Source of the DNA: Pseudomonadota bacterium
GTDB lineage: Bacteria > Pseudomonadota > Gammaproteobacteria > Burkholderiales > Burkholderiaceae_B
Assembly (NCBI GenBank): GCA_023432075.1
Contig: JAEYVD010000066.1
Coordinates: 1-12,007, forward strand
Length of the DNA: 12,007 bases
Reading direction: 5' to 3'
How positions within the stretch are numbered: the first letter of the stretch is position 1; the number at the start of each line of letters is the position of its first letter. The notes beneath the pieces are model-generated. The model was given only the letters and a program-made list of their open reading frames with translations, had not been told where the DNA came from and did no database searches. A program made the position numbers and the translations under genes. Shown here one piece after another: positions 1-5,840 of the stretch.

Positions 1-878
1 GCAAACACCGGAATGCCCGCGTCGCGGTTGCCTTGCACGAAGCCTTCCCAGCCCAGCGTCTGCGCGCCGGGATGGCTGGGCGTGTCCAGCACGGGACCCA
101 GCACGGCAAAGTCCGCGCCCAGTTCGCGGGCGTGGACCACCTGCGCGTTGTCATGCGCGGACACGCCGACCAGCGCGTTGCGCGGCAATTCCGGACGAGC
201 GGTCAGACGCAGCGCGTCGGCCGTGCGCAGGTGCACGCCGTCGGCTTCCTTCCACCAGGCGACGGGATGGATGCTGTTGACCAGCACGCGCGCGCCGGCG
301 GCGCGGCAACGCTTGACCACCTGTTGCAGCACCTCGTGCAGCGAACTGGCGCCCACGCCGTCGGGCCATTGCGGTTCACGGAACTGCACGAGCTTCACGC
401 CGCGCGCCAGGGCCGCGTCCAGCCGGCCGAGGAACGGCGCGATGCCCGCGCGCGAGCCGATGCCGCTGATGCCATAGGTGGTGGGCAGCTGCAGCCAGCG
501 CAGCGGCGGCAGGGTGGCGGGCAGCAGGTCGCCCACTGATGCCGCGTTGGCCGGATCCACCCATTCCAGGCGCTGGTTCTCCAGGCTTTGCGGTTCGCCT
601 TCCCAGCCGGTGACGTGGCAGAACGCCAGGCGCACCGTGGTGTGGGGATAGACGTGCACATAGGTGACCCACGGGCGGGACTGCGTGACACGGATGCCGA
701 TTTCTTCTTGCAGCTCGCGCGCCAGCGCCTGCAGCACGGTCTCGCCGGGTTCGAGCTTGCCGCCGGGCAGTTCCCACCAGCCCGACCACGGCTTGCCCTC
801 AGGGCGCTGGCCCAGAAGCAGCTTGCCGTCCGGACGCAGGATCAGGCCGGCGGCGACGTCGACGATCTTTTCAGACAT
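1..878 (-). CDS. Nudix (MutT-type) hydrolase fused to a thiamine-phosphate-synthase-like domain, 3' end outside window
   Basis: About 292 codons are visible, starting at the ATG complementary to 876-878; the C-terminus lies beyond the left edge. Residues 1-130 form a Nudix fold with a complete Nudix box: G40, five residues, E46, seven residues, then RELQEEIGI at 54-62. In this family the acidic residues bind the metal for hydrolysis of nucleoside di- or triphosphates; MutT members remove oxidised guanine nucleotides. From about residue 132 the protein looks like ThiE/TenI: VKLVQFRE near 161-168, ADGVHLR near 212-218, and GVSAHD (238-243) followed by [18 protein letters not shown] (261-278). 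This two-domain form is common in proteobacteria; whether the second domain makes thiamine phosphate is unknown. Its start overlaps the end of the upstream ATPase gene by 8 nt, suggesting translational coupling. The Nudix fold is certain; the exact substrate is not. Confidence 0.93.
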   Translation of the reverse strand, partial: MSEKIVDVAAGLILRPDGKLLLGQRPEGKPWSGWWELPGGKLEPGETVLQALARELQEEIGIRVTQSRPWVTYVHVYPHTTVRLAFCHVTGWEGEPQSLENQRLEWVDPANAASVGDLLPATLPPLRWLQLPTTYGISGIGSRAGIAPFLGRLDAALARGVKLVQFREPQWPDGVGASSLHEVLQQVVKRCRAAGARVLVNSIHPVAWWKEADGVHLRTADALRLTARPELPRNALVGVSAHDNAQVVHARELGADFAVLGPVLDTPSHPGAQTLGWEGFVQGNRDAGIPVF

Positions 879-1737
879 GGCGGGCCGCCCAGTCGCGCGC
901 GAACTGATAGGCCACGCGGCCCGAACGCGATCCGCGCTCGATGGTCCATTGCAGGGCCTCGGTGCGCGACGGTTCGATGTGCGCTTCCGGGCAGCCCAGT
1001 TCGCGCAGCCAGTGGTACACGATATCCAGGTAGTCGTCCTGCTTGAAGGGGTAGAACGACAGCCACAGCCCGAAGCGCTCGGACAGCGAGATTTTTTCCT
1101 CGACGGTTTCGCCGGGGTGGATTTCGCCGTCGGGCTGGTGCTTGGCCTGCAGGTTTTCGCTCATGTATTCCGGCATCAGGTGGCGCCGGTTGGACGTGGC
1201 GTAGATCAAGACGTTGTCGCCCGAGGCCGAGACCGAGCCGTCCAGCACCGATTTCAGCGCCTTGTAGCCGGCTTCGCCTTCCTCGAAGGACAGGTCGTCG
1301 CAGAACACGATGAAGCGTTCGGGCCGCGCCGCCACCAGTTCGACGATATCGGCCAGATCGCCGAGGTCGGACTTGTCGACTTCGATCAGCCGCAGGCCGC
1401 GGTCGCCGTAGGCGGCCAGCATGGCTTTGACGAGCGAGCTCTTGCCGGTGCCGCGCGCGCCGGTCATGAGCACGTTGTTGGCGGGCTTCTTTTCCAGGAA
1501 CTGCAGCGTGTTGCGGTCGATGGTGGCCTTCTGGCGCTCGATGTGCTGCAGGTCCTGCAGGTCGATGCGCGCCACGTGGCGCACGGCGTCCAGCCAGCCG
1601 CGCGCGCCGCGCTTGCGCCAGCGGAACGCGTGGGCCGACCAGTCGATCTCGGGCGGGGCCGGAGGCAGGAAGGCCTCCAGCTGCGCCAGCACGCGTTCGG
1701 CGCGCTGGATCAGGGTGGTGAACTCGTTTGCCGTCAT
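871..1737 (-). CDS. DUF815-type AAA ATP-binding protein
   Basis: The product is 288 aa, a soluble P-loop ATPase. The Walker A motif is GARGTGKS at 93-100 (K99, S100). The Walker B-like strand is FIVFCDDLS at 142-150, with D147/D148 as metal-binding and catalytic candidates. A sensor-1 Asn sits in LIYATSN (N183) and a sensor-2-like SGR motif at 272-274. The N-terminal ~90 residues are helical with no recognised fold, and no membrane segment is visible. The layout and length fit the DUF815 family, whose cellular role is not established. The gene begins 6 nt after argJ stops and overlaps the following Nudix gene by 8 nt, so it is almost certainly co-transcribed with both. I see no good Shine-Dalgarno before the ATG, so translation is probably coupled to argJ. 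Family call firm, function unknown. Confidence 0.92.
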   Translation of the reverse strand: MTANEFTTLIQRAERVLAQLEAFLPPAPPEIDWSAHAFRWRKRGARGWLDAVRHVARIDLQDLQHIERQKATIDRNTLQFLEKKPANNVLMTGARGTGKSSLVKAMLAAYGDRGLRLIEVDKSDLGDLADIVELVAARPERFIVFCDDLSFEEGEAGYKALKSVLDGSVSASGDNVLIYATSNRRHLMPEYMSENLQAKHQPDGEIHPGETVEEKISLSERFGLWLSFYPFKQDDYLDIVYHWLRELGCPEAHIEPSRTEALQWTIERGSRSGRVAYQFARDWAARHV

Positions 1738-1743
1738 GGTCGA

Positions 1744-2970
1744 TCAGGAGCGGTAGTCGGCGTTGATCGACACGTACTCGTGCGAGAAGTCGCAGGTGTA
1801 GACGGTGTCGCTGACCTGGCCGCGGCCCAGCGCGATGCGCACGGAGATTTCGGCCCGCTTCATGACGCGCTGGCCGTCGGCTTCCTGGTAGTCGGGATTG
1901 CGGCCGCCGTTCTTGGCAACCAGCACGTCGTCCAGCCACAGGCGGATGTTGGAGACATCCAGGTCGTCGATGCCGGCGTAGCCGACCGCGGCCAGGATGC
2001 GGCCCAGGTTGGGGTCCGACGCGAAGAACGCGGTCTTGACCAGCGGCGAATGCGCCACGGCGTAGGCGACCTTCAGGGCTTCCTCGGTGGTGCCGGCTTC
2101 TTCGACGCGGATCGTCATGAACTTGGTGGCGCCTTCGGCGTCGCGCACGATCTTGGTGGCCAGATCAAGGGCGGCGGCGGTCAGGGCCTCGCGCACGGCG
2201 GCGTAGGCGGCGTCGGACTCGCTGTTGACGTTGACGCCCGACTTGCCGGTGGCGGCGATGATGAAGGAGTCATTGGTGGAGGTGTCGCCGTCGACCGTGA
2301 TGCGGTTGAACGAGGCGTCGGCGATTTCCACGGCCAGCTTGCGCAGGAGCGGCTGGGCGATGCCGGCGTCGGTAGCCAGGAAGCTCAGCATGGTGGCCAT
2401 GTTGGGACGGATCATGCCGGCGCCCTTGCTGATGCCGGTGAAGGTGACCGTCTTGCCGTCGATCTGCACCTTGGCGGACGAAATCTTGGGCAGGGTGTCC
2501 GTGGTCATGATGCCGTGCGCGGCGCTGGACCAGTGGTCGGCGGCCAGGTCGGCGATGGCGGCGGGCAGCCCGGCGACCAGGCGGTCCAGGGGCAGGGGCT
2601 CCAGGATGACGCCGGTGGAGAACGGCAGGATCTGCGAGGCGGGCACGCCCAGCAGCTTGCCCAGCGCGTCGCAGGTGTCCTTGGCTTTTTTCAGGCCTTC
2701 TTCGCCGGTGCCGGCGTTGGCGTTGCCCGTATTGATGACCAGGGCGCTGATCGGGCCGCCGGCGGCCAGGTGGGCCTGGCAGACCTGCACCGGGGCGGCG
2801 CAGAAGCGGTTGCGGGTGAAGACGCCCGCCACGCTGGTGCCTTCGGCCAGGCGGAACACCGTCAGGTCGCGCCGGTTGGCCTTGCGGATGCCGGCCTCGG
2901 TGACGCCGATTTCTACGCCGGCAACAGGGAAAATTTCGGACTCGGAGGGGATCTGCAGATTAACGGCCAT
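1744..2970 (-). CDS. argJ: Bifunctional ornithine acetyltransferase / N-acetylglutamate synthase ArgJ
   Basis: ArgJ moves the acetyl group from N2-acetylornithine to glutamate, giving ornithine and regenerating N-acetylglutamate in the cyclic arginine pathway (cytoplasm). The 408-aa product matches the usual family length. The self-cleavage site is in [14 protein letters not shown] (182-195): the precursor is cut between A192 and T193, making T193 the N-terminal nucleophile of the beta chain. The oxyanion-hole pair is T119-G120 in FSTGVI. TGNAN (81-85), DGDTSTND (228-235) and the C-terminal NADYRS are also typical. I chose the ATG at 2970 ([10 protein letters not shown]) over one 45 nt upstream because known ArgJ proteins begin here and the extra 15 residues look unlike the family. 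Whether the enzyme also uses acetyl-CoA (bifunctional) cannot be told from motifs. First gene of a tight operon with the DUF815 ATPase and Nudix genes. Confidence 0.97.
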   Translation of the reverse strand: MAVNLQIPSESEIFPVAGVEIGVTEAGIRKANRRDLTVFRLAEGTSVAGVFTRNRFCAAPVQVCQAHLAAGGPISALVINTGNANAGTGEEGLKKAKDTCDALGKLLGVPASQILPFSTGVILEPLPLDRLVAGLPAAIADLAADHWSSAAHGIMTTDTLPKISSAKVQIDGKTVTFTGISKGAGMIRPNMATMLSFLATDAGIAQPLLRKLAVEIADASFNRITVDGDTSTNDSFIIAATGKSGVNVNSESDAAYAAVREALTAAALDLATKIVRDAEGATKFMTIRVEEAGTTEEALKVAYAVAHSPLVKTAFFASDPNLGRILAAVGYAGIDDLDVSNIRLWLDDVLVAKNGGRNPDYQEADGQRVMKRAEISVRIALGRGQVSDTVYTCDFSHEYVSINADYRS

Positions 2971-3002
2971 GACTTCGTCTCTTGGAGTGAGCGGGACGGA
3001 AC

Positions 3003-3022
3003 CGCCGCCAGGCACGGCGGCG
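3003..3022 (-). other. GC stem-loop in the presumed argJ leader
   Basis: A 7-bp perfect inverted repeat (arms 3003-3009 and 3016-3022, 6-nt loop) lies about 35-50 nt upstream of the argJ ATG, inside the leader predicted from the -10 element at 3039-3044. It could affect ribosome access or mRNA stability. GC-rich stems of this size are common by chance in such a genome, so I give it little weight. Confidence 0.3.
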
Positions 3023-3038
3023 TGCGGGAAAGCTTCGT

Positions 3039-3047
3039 ATTATCCCA
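3039..3047 (-). promoter_or_regulatory. Extended -10 promoter candidate for argJ operon
   Basis: On the minus strand this reads TGGGATAAT, an extended -10 (TG-N-GATAAT) with five of six matches to TATAAT. No convincing -35 hexamer sits 16-18 nt upstream, which is tolerable for extended -10 promoters. It would start transcription near 3032, giving a leader of about 60 nt before the argJ ATG at 2970. It stands out as the only AT-rich patch between the two genes. Confidence 0.5.
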
Positions 3048-3060
3048 CCGGATCCGGGGG
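3048..3060. repeat. 13-bp element CCGGATCCGGGGG (copy 1 of an inverted pair)
   Basis: The element contains the perfect 10-bp palindrome CCGGATCCGG (3048-3057) and lies next to the extended -10 of argJ, in what would be its spacer. An identical 13-mer in opposite orientation is at 4170-4182, so the pair brackets the 346-aa membrane protein gene. It could be a shared regulatory site, a remnant of an intergenic repeat, or coincidence in GC-rich DNA. Confidence 0.45.
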
Positions 3061-3071
3061 AGGTGTCCGGC

Positions 3072-3091
3072 CCCCTCGGCAACCCGAGGGG
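3072..3091 (-). terminator. GC-rich stem-loop after the 346-aa membrane protein gene (weak terminator candidate)
   Basis: Perfect 8-bp arms CCCCTCGG (3072-3079) and CCGAGGGG (3084-3091) enclose a 4-nt loop, starting 14 nt past the stop codon of the membrane protein gene. No T-run follows on the minus strand, so it is not a classical intrinsic terminator. It could aid Rho-dependent termination or protect the mRNA 3' end. Confidence 0.4.
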
Positions 3092-3104
3092 CGGGGCGTC
3101 CGCG

Positions 3105-4145
3105 TCAGGGACCGATGCGCATGGCGGCCACGTCCAGCACGCCGGCCTCGCGGTTGCTCAGCACACTGCGCACGGTGCCGTCGGGCGCCTGCAGCACCGA
3201 CTTGCCCGCGGGGACGTCTTCGCCGCCGGCCCGGCGCGCCGAGCGCCCGCGCGAGGGCGAGAACAGCAGGTCGCCCGGCTGCGCGCCCTGCAGGCGCGGG
3301 TTGGCGGCCAGCACGCGCGTGCCGGGCGGGTAAGTCATGTCGCCCAGCACGGTGTCGCGCGCCGCCAGGCCTTCGAAGCCCAGCATCCGGCGCTGCGCGT
3401 CCAGTTGCAGGTCCACCTTCAGCAAGGGAATCCTGGCCACGGTCAGGGAATCGCTGCCCTCGGTGCGCAGCAGCCAGCGCGGGCCGGACCCGCTCTTGTC
3501 CAGCGGCGTGCCGCGCAGGGCGGGGTCGACCTTGAGCCAGGCGCCCGCAGGCACGGGCTGCTGGTCCAGCGTATTGCCGATGGCCAGGTGGCAGCTGGAG
3601 AACTGCGGGTGCCCGCCTTGCACGACGAACTCGATGCGGTGGCCGTGGGCGCACAGCCAGCCCTCCAGCGCCTGGTCGCGCGCGATTTCGGCGGACAGTG
3701 TTTCGGGTTGTTTGCTGGTCGCGGGGTAGCGGAACAGCTGGGTCGCCGCGACGCCCAGGATCTCGGCGGGATGGGCTTCGGGAAAGGTGGCGCGGTCAAA
3801 CGAGGCCAGATCGCCCGGCGTGGCCAGCCGCAGGGTGGTGCCGGCGGGCATCTGCACGCCGGCCAGTTGCGTGGGCTGGGCCAGCACGGTCTTGCGCGCG
3901 TCGTCGGCCTGCGCATCGCGCTGGGCCACGAACCACTGGCTGAACTGCTGGTACGGAAAGATGGCGCCGACGACTGCCAGCAAGGTCATCAGCACGGTGC
4001 CGGCGCGCCGGTGGATGGCCAGCCATTCGCGCGCGCCGCGCGAGGTGGCCAGGACGGCGAGCCAGGTCAGCAACGTGGACAGGCAGGCCAGCGAGGCCGC
4101 CATCAACACGTAGAAATTACCGCCAGGAAGAGATACCGGAATCAT
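3105..4145 (-). CDS. Uncharacterised two-helix membrane protein with repeated P-x-G motifs
   Basis: I do not recognise this 346-aa protein as a named family. Two hydrophobic helices lie near the N-terminus (about 10-34 and 48-66), separated by a short basic loop (SRGAREWLAIHRR). The first helix lacks a clear signal-peptidase site, and the large C-terminal part (70-346) probably faces the periplasm. That part carries a loosely repeated motif, hydrophobic-x-x-P-x-G-x-x-hydrophobic: QMPAGTTLRL (98-107), PVPAGAWLKV (197-206), TYPPGTRVLA (271-280) and DVPAGKSVLQ (310-319). Short glycine/proline-led beta-strand repeats are one reading, and a SAF-like or solenoid fold is possible. Two cysteines (165, 185) could form a disulfide. 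The chosen ATG starts just before the first helix; the next Met (15) would truncate it. It is 51 nt downstream of the MarR gene and separated from argJ by about 130 bp containing a promoter and a stem-loop. Coding confidence is high, function unknown. Confidence 0.8.
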   Translation of the reverse strand: MIPVSLPGGNFYVLMAASLACLSTLLTWLAVLATSRGAREWLAIHRRAGTVLMTLLAVVGAIFPYQQFSQWFVAQRDAQADDARKTVLAQPTQLAGVQMPAGTTLRLATPGDLASFDRATFPEAHPAEILGVAATQLFRYPATSKQPETLSAEIARDQALEGWLCAHGHRIEFVVQGGHPQFSSCHLAIGNTLDQQPVPAGAWLKVDPALRGTPLDKSGSGPRWLLRTEGSDSLTVARIPLLKVDLQLDAQRRMLGFEGLAARDTVLGDMTYPPGTRVLAANPRLQGAQPGDLLFSPSRGRSARRAGGEDVPAGKSVLQAPDGTVRSVLSNREAGVLDVAAMRIGP

Positions 4146-4169
4146 GGCGGCAATTATGCGCCAATCCGG

Positions 4170-4182
4170 CCCCCGGATCCGG
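4170..4182. repeat. 13-bp element CCGGATCCGGGGG (copy 2, inverted)
   Basis: On the minus strand this reads exactly the same 13 bases as 3048-3060 on the plus strand. Its CCGGATCCGG palindrome is at 4173-4182. It lies in the 50-bp gap between the MarR gene and the membrane protein gene, about 25 nt upstream of the latter's ATG. Confidence 0.45.
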
Positions 4183-4195
4183 CGCGCGAGGACGC

Positions 4196-4690
4196 TTAAT
4201 CGCGGTTGGATGCCGAGCGGGTCGCCACCACCTGCAGCTTCAGTTCGCCCAGCGCCTGGAACAAGGCGTTGCGGCCGGATTCGGGCAGGTCGGCGAACAT
4301 GGATTTGACCCAGTTTTCGTGGGCCCGCGCCATGCGCGAGAAGCTCTTCTTGCCCTGCGGCGTCAGCTTGATGAGCGAGCTGCGGCGGTCGGATTCAACC
4401 TTGGTCCGCACCACCAGGCCTTCCTTTTCGAGCTGGTCGGTGATGCCCGTGATATTGCCGTTGGTCACCATCATGTGACGCGAGAGCTCGCCCATCTTCA
4501 TGCCCTTGGGCGCACGCTGCAATTGCGCCATCAGGTCGAAGCGGGGCAGGGTGGTGTCGAATTCGTTGCGCAGGCGGCTGCGGATCTCTCCTTCGATGAG
4601 ATTGGCGCAGGTCAGCATGCGCAGCCACAGGCGCAGCGCGTGGTGGTCGTCGGGCGCGGCGCGGGATTCCAGGTCGGGAGTGTCGGTCAT
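4196..4690 (-). CDS. MarR-family transcriptional regulator
   Basis: The 164-aa product has the MarR winged-helix layout: N-terminal dimerisation helix (about 15-45), helices around 48-75, recognition helix near VTNGNITGITDQLEKEGLV (75-93), and a wing with the family hallmark DRR (101-103) followed by SSLIKLTPQGKK. A long C-terminal helix completes the dimer interface. MarR proteins usually repress divergent or adjacent genes and release DNA on binding small aromatic or phenolic ligands, or on cysteine oxidation; the only cysteine here is C29. It starts 11 nt after the alpha/beta hydrolase gene and is surely in the same transcript. The obvious target is the divergent spacer with the ABC importer (see 5643-5662), which would also give autoregulation. 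Family call secure; ligand and target are inferred. Confidence 0.93.
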   Translation of the reverse strand: MTDTPDLESRAAPDDHHALRLWLRMLTCANLIEGEIRSRLRNEFDTTLPRFDLMAQLQRAPKGMKMGELSRHMMVTNGNITGITDQLEKEGLVVRTKVESDRRSSLIKLTPQGKKSFSRMARAHENWVKSMFADLPESGRNALFQALGELKLQVVATRSASNRD

Positions 4691-4701
4691 GGCTCGGAAG
4701 A

Positions 4702-5604
4702 TTACCGGGAATGCGGGGGTGATGAGGGCGCCAGACCCATCTGTTCGAAGATGGCTTGGGTCAGCGGGCTGTTCGGATCGTTGAGCGTCAGGACGATATC
4801 AAAGTGATTGGTGCCCGGCATCGGGACATACTTGCCGGGAAACCCGCGTTCGCGCCAGGCGGCAAGATAATCATTGCTCTGGCGCTTGAACTCGTCGGTT
4901 TCGGATTCGCCATAGCTGACCACCAGCGGGCAGCCCGCCTGCGGCAGTTGCAGCGCGGGGCTGTTGCGGATGGCGTCGGCCTCGCTCATCCGCATCCATT
5001 CGTTGATGTGCGTGTGCACCAGCGGGCGCAGGTCGAACAGGCCCGACAGGGGCGCGGCGCCCCGGACCACGCTGGGCGGCACGTCGTAACTGGCGTGCCA
5101 GCCGCTAGCCAGCAGGGCGCCGACCAGGTGGCCGCCGGCCGAGCTGCCGCAAATGTGAATGCGTGCCGGGTCGCCGCCGTACTGGGCGATATGGCGATGG
5201 ATCCAGGCCAGCGCGCGCCGGTTCTGGTCGACGATGCGGTCCAGCGTGACGGCCGGGGCCAGCGAATAGTTCACCGCCACCACCACCGCGCCCGCCTGGG
5301 TGAACGCGGGCGCCATGTTGCTGGACTCGTTCTTGGACAACAGGCGCCAGTAGCCGCCGTGGATGAATACGAAGACGGGCGCGCCGGGTTTGCCGGGCGC
5401 GGCGCGGGCGGCTGGAAATATGTCCAGCAATTCGTCGGGATGGTCGCCAAAAGGCACGTCCAGCGCGCAATCCAGGGTGCGCCGGGCAGTGGCGCTGTCC
5501 TCGGCGTATTTCTTGAGTATCGGCTGGATGTCGGGTACTGTCGCGCGAGCGTTGTACTGGACGTCCAGCTGAGCGCGATCATAGTTGCGGTAGAGGGTGT
5601 CCAT
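4702..5604 (-). CDS. Alpha/beta hydrolase, kynurenine-formamidase/carboxylesterase type
   Basis: The 300-aa product is a soluble alpha/beta hydrolase. HGGYW (82-86) supplies the oxyanion hole; this HGG-x-W form is typical of kynurenine formamidase-like enzymes. The nucleophile is S155 in GSSAGG (153-158) and the catalytic His is H267 in GTNHFD. The acid comes from YGESETDEFKRQS (231-243); by spacing either E235 or D237 could serve. The N-terminal YRNYD...YNAR is also typical of this subgroup. No signal peptide, so cytoplasmic. Such enzymes cleave aryl formamides or small esters. No kynureninase or tryptophan dioxygenase gene is nearby, so a role in tryptophan breakdown is not supported here. 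It heads an operon with the MarR gene and diverges from the HAAT importer, suggesting it acts on the imported compound or a derivative. No strong Shine-Dalgarno precedes the ATG. Confidence 0.9.
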   Translation of the reverse strand: MDTLYRNYDRAQLDVQYNARATVPDIQPILKKYAEDSATARRTLDCALDVPFGDHPDELLDIFPAARAAPGKPGAPVFVFIHGGYWRLLSKNESSNMAPAFTQAGAVVVAVNYSLAPAVTLDRIVDQNRRALAWIHRHIAQYGGDPARIHICGSSAGGHLVGALLASGWHASYDVPPSVVRGAAPLSGLFDLRPLVHTHINEWMRMSEADAIRNSPALQLPQAGCPLVVSYGESETDEFKRQSNDYLAAWRERGFPGKYVPMPGTNHFDIVLTLNDPNSPLTQAIFEQMGLAPSSPPHSR

Positions 5605-5642
5605 GGCGGCAGGTGGTAAAAACCCTAGACTTGTTTTGCCGA

Positions 5643-5662
5643 ATACTTTAAACCTAAACTAT
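5643..5662. promoter_or_regulatory. Candidate MarR operator (20-bp pseudo-palindrome)
   Basis: The sequence ATACTTTAAACCTAAACTAT has the symmetry ATA-n-TTTA-nnnn-TAAA-n-TAT, with 7 of 10 base pairs matched and a 4-bp centre. Size and AT-rich half-sites fit a dimeric winged-helix protein such as the MarR factor encoded at 4196-4690. It lies 39 bp upstream of the hydrolase ATG and 178 bp upstream of the binding-protein ATG, in the only AT-rich part of the spacer. It may overlap the hydrolase-marR promoter, consistent with autorepression. Confidence 0.5.
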
Positions 5663-5706
5663 GAACCACGCCAGTTTTCCCTGTGCTGCTTGAGGGGATT
5701 GCGGCG

Positions 5707-5721
5707 TGGCAGGCATACCGC
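5707..5721 (+). promoter_or_regulatory. Sigma54-like -24/-12 match upstream of the importer (tentative)
   Basis: TGGCAGGCATACCGC keeps the essential GG-N10-GC spacing and the TGGCA block of sigma54 promoters, but has CC instead of TT before the -12 GC. The importer ATG is about 120 nt downstream. No enhancer-binding protein gene is present in the window. A competing weak sigma70 reading uses TTGAGG at 5690-5695 with CATACC 18 nt later. Confidence 0.25.
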
Positions 5722-5840
5722 CTGTCGGCACGGCCTGACGGCGGCGACCATCGCGCCGGCGGGCCGGGCACAGAAGTCTTTCGCATCGCACCTTCAAAAA
5801 GAACACCCTCTGCGCGGGCTCGCGCACGGAGCACACCACC

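Larger units (their letters stand above)
5605..5840. promoter_or_regulatory. Divergent regulatory spacer between hydrolase-marR and the ABC importer
   Basis: This 236-bp non-coding stretch must carry promoters for both directions. The hydrolase-proximal side (about 5620-5665) is AT-rich and holds the palindrome at 5643-5662. The importer-proximal side is GC-rich, with a -24/-12-like match (5707-5721), a CAGGC/GCCTG inverted repeat (5710-5714 / 5720-5724) and a weak TTGAGG -35 at 5690-5695. A clear GGAG ribosome site (5828-5831) lies 9 nt before the binding-protein ATG. I could not fix a confident -35/-10 pair for the hydrolase side. Confidence 0.7.

Noticed and set aside
2971..3015. Upstream ATG extending ArgJ by 15 residues
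   Set aside because: The added [15 protein letters not shown] does not resemble ArgJ N-termini, and the family start MAVNL is at 2970.
664..3333. 889-codon open frame on the plus strand opposite argJ, the DUF815 ATPase and part of the Nudix gene
   Set aside because: It is antisense to three well-supported genes, and its product is low-complexity G/A/D/H/Q-rich with no fold; long antisense frames are expected at this GC content.
4756..5619. 287-codon plus-strand frame opposite the alpha/beta hydrolase
   Set aside because: It is a frame shadow of a gene with an intact catalytic triad, and no recognisable domain appears.
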